A stretch of 64,000 nt of DNA from contig OX104129.1 in NCBI GenBank assembly GCA_944470555.2, forward strand, positions 47,463,998 to 47,527,997. Reading direction: 5' to 3'. Below, in pieces: positions 11,151 to 22,000 of the stretch (its first letter is position 1; each line of letters opens with the position of its first letter). Source of the DNA: Heterobilharzia americana (taxonomy: Eukaryota; Platyhelminthes; Trematoda; Strigeidida; Schistosomatidae). Position numbers and translations under genes: made by a program. Under the pieces are notes generated by a model. That model saw nothing but the letters and a program-made list of their open reading frames with translations, was not told the DNA's origin and did no database searches.

Positions 11151-11690
11151 ATTGGTATATAAAAGCCTTCTTTTCCATAGTTAGGTGTTTATATCTCTTG
11201 ATCTGTTTCTTTCCATGCTTCATAATAAATCTCTTAGGATATTCATTCTGTCGGAGACATTTGTCAATAAAGTTTAGCCCTTCCTCTAACTTGTTTGCAG
11301 AACATAGTTCCATAGTTGTGTTTTGGCTAGCCTACACTTACGGGTGGCTAGACAGAGACTGTTATAGTTAAGGTACTGTCTTATCCATGTGTCCTTTCAG
11401 TTTCAGCACCAGTTCTTTTTCTCCATTGTAATTGAACACTAGGGTGAGTTTGTCAAAAAACTCACTTGCATTTTTCATATCATTACAAACAACAGCGTAA
11501 ACGTACCCACGGTAATAGGCTGTTCCTCTTATGACTGAAATTTGGCGCGTCTGTTTGAGGTAACCCATGAAGATATCTGCTAGAGCAGGTCCTAGAGGTG
11601 AACGCATAGCAACTTCATCAAACTGTGTATAAAGTCGACTATTGAATTAGAGCTGGACACTGTGTGCAAAGAAGTAGTAGCTGTTTCTTT
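11150..11690 (-). mobile_element. Penelope-like reverse transcriptase fragment
   Basis: Minus-strand translation shows LLLLCTQ, then SRLYTQFDEVAMRSPLGPAL and ADIFMGYLKQ, the hallmark IDGVAMGSPLGPxLADIFM block of Penelope-like RTs. The catalytic YVDD-type motif is lost (YYRGYVYAVVCND). Further on, SANKLEEGLNFIDKCL and EYPKRFI match the region after the RT. A stop at 11368-11370 breaks the frame. Immediately downstream it joins the RTE-like 3' part. Confidence 0.8.
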
Positions 11691-12540
11691 TTGATATCAT
11701 TTGATTCTGCAGATTTTGCTCTCCTTGCTTTATCCACATTAATCTGTGGTTGGTGTACAGGCTGGTTGTTTATATACATCAACCTTTAGTCCGATTCACT
11801 TTTGGAACGTTTACTGTTGGTGCTATTGGCAGTGGCCAAAAGTCACGGTAGAAATAAAGCTCCAACCTATTCAATAGGATAGGGGCGTATTTAACTATCA
11901 AGTTGCAAATAGGATAGAACCTGTAGCCTGAACTTTATTGGCGACCCCCCCGTCGTCGTCTATCTAGGTGAAGATCAGATAGTTGACAATATCACACAAA
12001 TTGTTGATCATTCTTTTTGTGTTTTCAGCGTTTTTGCAAAGTATTACTGAAGTTTTGCAGAGGTTTCAACGGATGGGTCATGTCATGCTGTCGAAAGGAA
12101 AGAAAACAGGAATCTCAGACAGGTATAACTGGCCGTAGTCTTCTTTATTTTGAAAGACATTTTACTTAAACTGCACTATAATGGTATGGCGCCGTTCAAG
12201 AGCTTTTTATCAATACCCTACCTACCACTGTGGGATTCATAGGTTCGGAATAACTCTATTAAATATTAGTAATTATTGTGCAGAAATCCATTTTCTGCTT
12301 ACCAATCTGGTTATTTCATTTTTTAAAAATGCATTGCAGTTATCCACCTAGTGTCAAATATCGACTAAGTGTGCAAGTATGTGGCTTTTTATTGTTCTAA
12401 TCTGTCCCTTATTCAACCATCATGGTGGTGCAAACTAAAGAATGGTCCTCTGGACGAAACAACTCACTAGTTGGAATTATGTTGTCGTTACATGATAAAT
12501 CTTACAAATGAGATTGATTAGAATGTTGTTTCTAATACGT
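11691..12540. other. Spacer between two Penelope-like fragments of opposite strand
   Basis: AT-rich. Nothing recognised. It may contain further decayed Penelope-like sequence, but I could not show it. Confidence 0.35.
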
Positions 12541-12544
12541 TTAA

Positions 12545-13290
12545 GTGTTCATCCGGCAAACAGATTCATAACAGAGGACGAGCGAGATGATAGCATCTCG
12601 TTTCTTGATGTTCTACTAGTAAGAAGGTTCGATGGAACTCAGACGAAGCATTTGTAGATAGCCGACATCGACAGGTCGATACACGTACTTCTTTAGTCCC
12701 CTAACTCTCCAATACAAGAGGAACCTGATGAAATGCCTAGAAAAGCATGTCACAGCTATTTGCTCTGATGATACTATCGAGGAAAAGTTTGCCACCATCC
12801 GTGACCTGCTTAGTAGGAATGGCTATCCAGCAGAGTTTGTAACTAAGCGTATCAATGTTACGAAGGTTAAAACAAAAATGCTGACAGTTCCTAAGAAGCA
12901 AGTCTTCTTGAGACTGGGGTTCAAGGGTGACATCGCTAGTGGGGTCATCACGCAGTGCATGAAAAGAGCACTGAAGAGAGCATTTCCAGCCGTTAAATAA
13001 TGACGCATCTTCTAAAACCACTCGACTCTAGAGCAAGAAACAGAAAATCTGCCTGATTCTGCCACTCCCATTTGGACTTATCAGTCCAACTGTTCCTGTA
13101 GAGCTAGTTGCATTGGGCGTACAACGGGCCATCTTCATCGTCAAACTTCTGAGCGCTATCCATCATGGTTGGTTGAGGGGAAGATTCGAACAATAAAAGC
13201 CTCCCTGCTTGCACATTTAGTTGGAACTGAACACTAAGTGGATACTAGCAAAGTATTTGAGATTATACATTCATTTACTTCACACAGCAG
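12545..13290 (+). mobile_element. Penelope-like element 3' part with GIY-YIG-like endonuclease remnant
   Basis: Translation gives ISFLDVLLVRR, then KCLEKHVTAICSDD, LLSRNGYPAEFVTKR and KKQVFLRLGFKGDIASGVI (12728-13000). After a stop comes YQSNCSCRASCIGRTTGHLH (about 13082-13141) and an HLVGTEH-like segment. The CSC...YIGRT-like stretch is the position and form of the GIY-YIG endonuclease of Penelope elements, though the first Tyr and the YIG Tyr are replaced (ASCIGRT). The upstream RT is missing, so the copy is 5'-truncated and dead. Confidence 0.7.
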
Positions 13291-13299
13291 ACACGATGG

Positions 13300-14094
13300 T
13301 AATCCACCTTTCATTTTTGTAAATAATCGTATCATGTGAGCATATAATTCATGTGTCTATATATGATTCAGGGCACAAAAAATAATAATGAACATCAGTC
13401 ATCTATTGTGCAATTGTCCCAGCAGGGACAAATCATATGAGCAATTCATGGGTGAATCGGGTATACGAGACACTACAAGTATATATGGAATTAAGTGGGC
13501 GGAGGCAAATGGTTAGGAGCTCTACACCAAGGCTTCATGTTAGCGGGCCACGAGTGAACTGATGTCACCTGACAGATCTGAACCCACATAACCCGGTGCT
13601 GCGGTCAGAGATATACGTGGAACCGCTATCATGTAGTTCGGAAGTCTACAGATCCATGGTTATAAGAAACCACTTCATCCAATTAATTGATCTACGTGTT
13701 TGTAATAACGTATGATTCAGAAGTAAGAAACTCTTAAGAAAATCACCAGTAGCGCATTCCTTACGCTTCTTTCTTTTGTTTGAGTTTCACTTTCAGTACA
13801 TTTATGCTTACAGACTTGATATTATACATATTGGGAATGAAAATGTGTCCCGAAGTCTTACACCCGTGTATTACAAGGCACAAAAGAGGAATACTTTTAT
13901 GTACTTAGGCCAAGAAAATCACATTTGATCTGCTAGTTCTATTTGATTCATTAATCTGGAGTTTGAGTTTTAGCTGCTGCTTTTAAGGATGGCACTGATT
14001 AGTAAGGGTTGGTAGATCGGCTCCTTTTGTTCAGGTCTCAATATCGCCTTCGGAAATCTTGAAATGATTTCACTGGTAATTTTTAGAGGACGAA
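13300..14094. other. Intergenic, nothing recognised
   Basis: About 800 bp without a credible ORF or repeat. Confidence 0.35.
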
Positions 14095-14335
14095 ATGACT
14101 ACATTGACATCGACAACTGAATTACCAGTGGCAACCGGTTGGCTGCTGAACCTGAAGGTCCTGGGTTTGATCCTCAACGGTGTCGTGGGCGTGCGCACTG
14201 ATGAAGAGTCTCGCACTACGGCTAAGCTTCATTTGCTTGTGAAAATGTATTGGATTGTGTCTTTCACTTCACCAAGTTATTACAGACGCTGTCTGATGAA
14301 CGTATATAGCCTATCGCCCACCAACGTTCTGTAAC
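14095..14335 (+). mobile_element. SINE-like repeat with tRNA-like promoter and degenerate hammerhead motif
   Basis: A pol III B-box-like sequence (gggtttgatcc, 14163-14173) is preceded by an A-box-like ccagtggcaaccggtt. Next comes gtgcgcactgatgaagagtc, which contains the exact hammerhead core CTGATGA (14198-14204). Stem II can be drawn as gtc/ggc. The second core element GAAA is not present where expected (ggctaagc). The order tRNA-like head then hammerhead is that of the schistosome SM-alpha family (established knowledge). This copy is probably a catalytically dead relative. Confidence 0.5.
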
Positions 14336-14494
14336 GTTGTAGTTGATTTAGTGACCTGGTTAATTAATGGAGTAGACACTCAGAGTCGGGCATATATTCA
14401 GAAAGAAGACCGAAAGATTACCACCAAAAGGATTATATATTAAAATATACACATAGTTCTGGCGTTTGGAAAGATAAAATTGGTTGCCTATCAG

Positions 14495-16990
14495 CAACAT
14501 CAAAAATCTAATGGGCGACATGAATGCCAAACTCGGAGTGGACAACACAGGAAGAGAACTAACCATGGGTCGAGAAGCACTCGGTGAAATAAACGAGAAT
14601 GGAGAACCGTTTGCAGAATTCTGTGCATTCAACGATTTGGTGATTGGAGGCACTGTGTTCAAGTACAAGAATATCCACAAAGAGATATGGATTTCACCAG
14701 ATGGACACACTAAAATCAGATCGACTTCATCTCAATCTCAAGAAAGTAGAGACGCAGCCTACTTGACACAAGGTCAAGAAGGGGAGCAGATGTAGGTTCA
14801 GACCACTGTCTAGTGAAAGGAACCTTCCAAATCAAGTCGAAAACCTTCAAAGAAGTTGGTGATAGACCACAGTCCAAGTTAAACAGACAGAAACTGAAAG
14901 ACGAAACCACAAAGGAAATCTTCACGTCATCCATCAAGACAAGATGGGAGATATCGAGCAACATCCCTGAGGAAACCTGTGTGGATGAACATTGGAACTC
15001 TTTGAAGGAGATGTAGAAAGAAACCTGCATTAGGAAGGAAGAGGAAAAACAAGGAGTGGATCTCCATGGACACATGGAAGCTGATAGAGCAGGAAGAGGA
15101 AGATGGTGAAGAAGATGAACTAGTGCAGTGCAAGGATGAACAACGAAAAGAGGGACTGAACACAACCCATAAAACACTGGGCAAAGAAGTGAGGAAGAGT
15201 GCGCGGAAAGACAAAAGAGATTTCTACGACACACTAGCAAGTGAAGCAGAACAGGCTGTGGGTAGGAGAGACCTGACAACATTGTATCGAATAACCAGGT
15301 TACTATCTGTGAGGGGAGAGATCAACACAGATGAAACCAATAAAAGATGATGAAGGAAATCTAATTACCGGGGAAGAGAAGCAAAGGAAGCGATGGGCTG
15401 ACCACTTCAAGAAGCTCTTGAACCGACCACCACCTGCACTTCGTCCAGAAATACCACCTGCAGCCCAGCCACAGAACTACCAGTGAACACAAGCCCTGCG
15501 ACTAAAGTCGAAGTTCTGAACGCCATAAAGCTCCTAAAATGCGGGAAAGCAGCAGGACAAGATGGAATCCCGCCAGAAGCACTGAGAACAGACGCGGGGA
15601 CAACAGCGGACATACTCACACCACTACTGCAGAAGGTCTGGAAAGGTGCCTGCAGATTGGAAGAGGGGCTACCTTGTCAGACTCCCGAAGAAGGGAGACC
15701 TAAATCCTTGCAAGAACTGGCGCGGAATCATGCTCCTGTCTACCCCAGGCAAAATATTAAGCCGCATCATCCTAGAGAGACTAAAGCATGCGCTGGATCA
15801 AAACTACGACCGGAACAGGCTGGATTCAGGAAGTACAAATCATGTGCAGACCGAATTGCAACGCTGCGCATCATCATAGAACAGACTATAGAATGGCAGT
15901 CAACTGGATCTTTACCTCAGCTTCATCGACTTTGAAAAGGCCTTCGGCAACGTCGACCGAGAAGTAATTTGGCAACTGCTCTAACACTACGGAACACCGC
16001 TAACCTTTATCAACCTCACTCAACAAATATATGAAGACGCCACATGTCAAGTATTCACAATGGGAAGCTCAGTGGTGTCTTTGGAGTGGAGACAGGAGTA
16101 CGACAAGGCTGTCTACTACCACCGATGATCTTCCTAACTGTGGTCGACTGGATCATGCAACAAACTGTGAGGAGCGAAAAGAGGGGGATATGCTGGACTG
16201 GGGAAGAGATCCTAGATGACTTGGATTTCGCCGATGACGATTTATGTCTAATGTCTTGTGACACGAGCTCGAGGATCTACAGGCAAAAAACTAACAAGTT
16301 GACGGAAGAGGCAGGGCAGCGAAGACAGGACTTCAAGTGAATGTAGAGAAGACGGGCGATGGTCATACCCAACCACCAACAGGCTCCAATCACCATCAAC
16401 GGGAGAAACCTAAAGGAATTAGCCTCTTTCACCTATCTAGACAGCATTGTTTTAACTACGGGCGGCACAGACGAGGACGTCAAAGCAAGACAGGCGTTCA
16501 CTAGCCTCAAACTAGTGTGGAGATCTTCTGCACTCAGCATAAAGAACAAGATCCGAATTTTCAACACTAACGCCAGTCAAGTCAGTGCTGCAATATGGTT
16601 CAGAGACGTGGTTCGTTACGAAAAGCATTCCCAACAAACTACAGACATTCATCAACAACTACCTCCGCTCATTACTGAAGCTCAGATGGCCAGAAAGAAT
16701 AAGCAACAAGGAACTCTGGGAACAAACCAACCAAGAACCTATCGCTCAACAAATATGCAGAAGGAAGTGGAGATGGATTGGGCATGCACTCGACTGGAAC
16801 CCAGATGGGAAACGGCGATTTGGGCGTCCGAGGTGAAGGGTGACATGGAGGTCGTGTGAAGAAGAAACGAGAGCTTCTGGGCAATCGTGGAGCCAGGTTT
16901 AAAAGATTGCGGAGAACAGAGTGGGATGGAGACGTGCTACTGAAGCCCTATGTTCCATTAGGAACCCAAGGGACAAATTATAATAATATT
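14495..16990 (+). mobile_element. RTE-like non-LTR retrotransposon, copy B (5'-truncated)
   Basis: Starts inside the endonuclease (LMGDMNAKLGVDN, motif intact) and runs through a charged linker, the RT (LLKCGKAAGQDGIPPEALR near 15530, FDFADD region near 16220 with an inserted base triplet) and the C-terminal block ([16 protein letters not shown]) to RNPRD and a short TAA-rich tail near 16980. Compared with copies A and D it lacks the shared ctggctagtg and ctgg insertions but has many of its own stops and frameshifts. No convincing target-site duplication was found. Confidence 0.85.
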
Positions 16991-17810
16991 AACAATCAGC
17001 TGAGTTGTAGTCGTAGTTAGCGCAGAGTAAATGTTGATTAGTTTATTTCTGAACGATCTGCTTATCAGAAATACCATAGAGTTCTCGTATAAACCATTCT
17101 TTAAGCTGTTAGTAGATTTAGTGTGCATTATGATAAAGATCCGTTTTCAAAATTTTAGCGTTGTAAGCCAGGACTGAGTTTCCGCCAGTTCCGCAAACAC
17201 AAGTTTATTTGGAACAAGAACCTCTATCCATTACTAGTAAGATGTTGGGTACGCTCATCAAGCAATTACAATCTGCGATGTGCTGAAAAATTTTACTTCT
17301 CATTATCAAGCTCAGTGCAGGGTAATCAGCTTCTTAACATAAGTGTTTATTGTATACCTAACAGAAGTTCAAAATACAGATCCACTGGAAATAACGGTCC
17401 GAGCTATCATAACCTTCAGTAACACTAGAGCGATAATGCGAAAATTAAGGGACAAGGAAATGCTGTAGATTAAATTTAAGGCGCAACTAATGAACAGCAG
17501 TTTGTCTACTAAAGTACTGATGTGTTCATGCTGTTTATTCCAGCGAAATGCGCCAAGTGTCTCAGTCATCTATTGAATCTCCGGATAGTAATATCTGTAA
17601 GAGAGATTCACCTGTCCCACATATATTTGTGAATCACACTAAGTATCTGATGGCTGATTTTCAGGTATGCTTGTAGATGAATATCTATACCAACAAGCCA
17701 CAAATTCACTGGGACAAATGGCAAATGATTTGAAAGTCTACGTTTAGCTTACTAAGAATGAAGACATTTCTGGAGGGATGTAGACACGAGTGCACTTGAG
17801 GAGGGATTTC
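16991..17810. other. Intergenic, nothing recognised
   Basis: AT-rich and without a credible ORF or repeat. Confidence 0.35.
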
Positions 17811-18300
17811 GAACTCTATCTATGAAGTGTAGACTGTCGGCTGAGATGAAGGCATCGAAGAACTGAGTTCCCGGTGCGACGGAGCATCATCCAATATTCA
17901 AATATCCCCGAATACTACTATAATGGAAAAACGCTAGGGTGTGGGTCACGTGATTTGAACAAGACTGAGAGTGCATAGCAAGCGAAATGTGACGAAATGA
18001 GTATACAGTTACCCTATGCTCTTCTAGTGGCGCTCGGTGAGCTTGTGAGAAATTCATTTAAGCTTGCTGGACGACAAATTTATCCTCGTTTAGATTTGGT
18101 AGGATTGGATTACCGTTGCAATGTGATTCTTCTATCGCTCCAAATGTGACAGTGGCTTTTAATCCCTGCAATGTATCGCCGCACTCATTCACTACAAGAC
18201 CAACAACTTCCACAGATCTGTACTCTCACAGTCCACCAAGTGTTACGACTTAGCATAATAATTTGTTGGTAACCAGGTGCCTGAAGCCATTTTCGTAGTG
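17811..18300. repeat. Unknown dispersed repeat, unsplit copy
   Basis: Contiguous copy of the unit that is interrupted at 1499-6880. The two halves meet at about 18215/18216. Identity to the split copy is very high in the first 390 bp (a handful of differences by eye). No domain was recognised. It lies just past the 3' end of NDC1. Confidence 0.8.
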
Positions 18301-18514
18301 AAAGTTTAACATAACGTATTTAACGAAGCGTCATAATTTTGTGATTGTTTTTAATAGAGAGGGAAATGAACAGCAGTATCAAGTTGAGGGTTGGTAAAAT
18401 GAAAGCTAATGCTGAAGACAAACCACCGAAACAATGGGAAATAGCACAATATGGCTGATATTGTAATACTCGTGAGCTTTCTGAAAATTAAGAAGACGGA
18501 TGCCACCTTATATG

Positions 18515-18520
18515 TTTATT
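18515..18520 (-). terminator. Polyadenylation signal AATAAA of NDC1
   Basis: Canonical hexamer on the minus strand (TTTATT on the plus strand), about 65 nt downstream of the NDC1 stop codon. The spacing fits a short 3' UTR. Confidence 0.55.
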
Positions 18521-18584
18521 TAACAAATATCAAAAGTGTCTTATCATAAATGCATATAAATCTGTACAAGAAAAACAAAATCTG

Positions 18585-18669
18585 CTAGGCTGAACTTTCT
18601 TTTACCAGACAGCGAGAAGCCTTCAATAGCTGCAATCTTTCTTTTGACTTTTTATCCAGTGATATGGTC
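18585..18669 (-). CDS. NDC1: NDC1 exon 12, C-terminus and stop
   Basis: An 85-nt terminal exon. The acceptor is CGTATTTTAG; one base completes the split threonine codon from exon 11, then 27 codons and a TAG at 18585-18587 follow. It encodes a lysine- and leucine-rich tail (KKSKERLQLLKASR) like the charged end of other NDC1 proteins. An AATAAA on this strand lies about 65 bases past the stop. Confidence 0.75.
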
Positions 18670-19015
18670 CTAAAATACGATGTTGAGTTTATTACTTTCG
18701 TAAAGCTTAATAATAGTAATGATAAATAATAATAAAGTATCCAGACAGTTGACACTGACGGTAGAATAGCGTAAAACAAATGATATAGATATAAAGTGGA
18801 TTTTCCTTTCCGATGAACTAATAGCAATGAACCACATCACATAAGTGTATCGGTTCGATAATGTAGGCATAGAATTATGGTATTTCGAATGCGATTGCAT
18901 ATAAAACTGATTTATGCGATACAGCGCATAACAATGGAGTATCGTTTACTCTTTAACTGGGTGCCATATCGAATGAATATGTAGACATCAGTACATGAGT
19001 ATATTTCTTTAACAG

Positions 19016-19056
<41 letters not shown>

Positions 19057-22000
19057 CTTCTGACAAAATCAACGTAGAACCTTGCGCACAGATGCATAGG
19101 TTCGAGTTGCCACAAAGAACAGGTGGATAGAAAAATAGTGATATCAAAGTATGAGAGGATAAACAGTTTGAACTCAGCGATTAATGGAAGCTTTAGATGT
19201 CAAGGAGTAAATATACCTGCGCTATTGTGACCGATTTTCAGCCGTCACCAAGTGTCCTCAACCACTGATTCCTTTCTTTTGAGGGACCTCGACCAGGCAA
19301 TGATAACTGTGTCCAAATAATTTGATTGTTATCTATCTTTGAGTCTCCGTTGACAATGATTGCTGGACTATTTGTTACACTCGCCTAGCTACATCCAACA
19401 CTAACACACAAAACGCCGGTAGTGGAATTATATTAAATTAGCTAAATCTAATACAATTCCACTGCCTCGATTTTGTACATTAGGTTGGATGTAGCTAGAC
19501 CAGTGTAACAAGTGGTCCAGAAGTCCCAGTTAGTTTTGTCAGCCGAGACTCAAAGATCGATAACAATCAAGTTAGTTGACCACAGTAATCAATATCAGTA
19601 CATTAACAACATAGTTTTAAAAAAATATAGTTCGAATGGATATATCAGGGTGACACACCACCAGTGGTTGCCAACTTTCTTGCGAACCTTGATACGGCTG
19701 AAATAATTCAAACACAGTATTCAGCAACATAATATGGTCGTCTGACACGTTACAAACTTCTCGATAGCGAAGTCAGAATTTACTTTCAGGTCAAAGGATA
19801 TGGCTAGTGACTCTGTGCTTCAGAATTAATTGTAAGATGAAGAATTACGCTTCAATCAGGCGTAAAGCCTATTTTTCGCCACTACTGTTCATTAAAAGAC
19901 TAATTCACTCTGGTGCTGCGCCTATTTTAATCCCCATTGTGCTTGTAATCAGATAAAATGAATCTAACTGGAGCAGATTACTCAGGATATGAGTCGATGG
20001 ATGGCTTGAATCTTCAATAAGAAGGGCACAGTAGGAGGTCGCAAAACCGTTCAAACGGTATCGTTGACAAGAAAAAGATATGGAGAAAAGACGGTTGCTT
20101 ATAACCGAGTGTGGTGTGCCGCTAGAACTGCGTGATTTACTGAGTCAAGTGACCACGCCACATACTACGTTTCCGAAACTGCCGCTCCTTCTTGTAGTAC
20201 GTGTTTGGAGAGCAATCATGCGTTGGTCCGAGCACGTATATGCCTGCATCTCAATGGACGTAGAAAAAGTTTGCCAACAAAACCACTACGAGTGCTGCTG
20301 GAAAACGGAAACACTAAAGCTGTGTTTAGTGAGGAGTTGGCTAGGCAGTTATCAGAACAAAATACTGTCACTCATCCAGAAGAAGCTTGGTGCCTTCTTC
20401 AGTCTGCTGTAAAAGCAGCACTCGAGACTGTAACCGACTCCAAAATAGTGGCTAAAAAGAGCCAGTGGATATCAGCAGCTTCTTCCGAACTAATGGATGC
20501 ACGTGAACGCCTACCTGCAGGCTCTGAGTACAATGAAGAGCGAGCGCAACTTAAAAGTAGACTGATGAAAAGTCTGCGCAACGATCGCGAACAGTGGTGG
20601 GCAGTGAAGGCTAAAGAGATGGAAAAGGCAGCGGCGATCGGTAATAGTAGACAGTTATTTAGACTTATTAAGGAGACTGGGGGAAAAGATCAACAACAGT
20701 TAGTTAGGCTTTAACGGAGAAGGATGGATCTGCGATTCACTCACAGGGGAGACGACTGGAATGATGGGCAGAACACTTCGAGGAACAGTTTAACTGGCCT
20801 CCAGCCACAATTGCGTTGCCCGCTATCCAGTCGGACCCTGAATGGGACATAGAGACAGGCACCCCAACACTAGAATAATTCGAGAAAGCGGTAGGTAACC
20901 TGAAACGAGGAAGGGCAGCAGGACCAGACGGACTAACTCCAGAGGTATACAAGAATGGTGGTAGAGTGCTCTTAGTCAGGTTAACGGAAGTGTTAGCTAG
21001 TATATGGGAATCAAATACGATCCCCTCCGACTGGTCTAAGTCACTTATTATCCCAATCTTCAAGAAAGGTGAGAAGTCCTCTTGTGATAACCACAGAGGA
21101 ATCAGCCTGACGAACATAGTTTCCAAAATCCTAGGTTCTATAATTCTTCGACGCCTGAGTGGAGCTCGGGAACACCAAGCCCGAGAAAACCAGGCAGGCT
21201 TTAGACCTGGCCGCGGGTGTATCGACCAAATATTCACGCTGCGCCAGGTTCTGGAACATAGGCATGCTTACAAACGCCCGACAACAGCTGTATTTCTCGA
21301 CCTGAAGGCGGCATTTGACTCTGTTCATCGAGAATTCTTATAGCAGTATCTCTCACCGAAAGGCGTACCAAGTAAGTACATCACCTTATTGAAGGCTCTA
21401 TAGTCGAACACTTGTGGGCATGTCAGAGCCTATGGTGAGATGTCCGGGGAGCTATACTCATCGAGTGGTGTCCGTCAAGAGTGTCCACTGTCTCCATTCT
21501 TATTCAATTTTATCACAAATATTCTCATAGTGGTCTCCTCTCGCCACCTGATTACGCAGACTTTGACGTAATTTTCATCAGACCTAGAATGTGCAGATGA
21601 CATTGTGCTGTTAGGTGGAGACGCTGATAACATGCAGTCTTTTGTACACTTTGAGTGGGAATTTGGGAATGTTTGGGATGTGTTTCTCACCACCTAAATC
21701 CGACTTGTCGCTCCAGGATTGGTCTTCAACGGCGCCACAGCTAACAGTAGAGTGTAGTGATTGAATGTGTCGACCACTTCACTTACCTGGGAAGTAGGAC
21801 CAACCCTGGTGGGTCAGTGGTCGATGAAATCTCTGCACGGATACAAAAGGCTCGATTGGCTTTTGCCAATTTACGCCACCTATGGCGTCACCTTGATATC
21901 CGTTTGTCTATTAAGGGTCGTGTGTACTGCACAGCAGTCCGGTCTGTTCCACTCTGTGGCTGTGAAACATGGCCATTAAAGGTAGAAGACATGAGAAGGC

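Noticed and set aside
14293..14299. A second CTGATGA close to the SINE-like hammerhead
   Set aside because: No GAAA and no pairing stems follow within a plausible distance; a chance heptamer.
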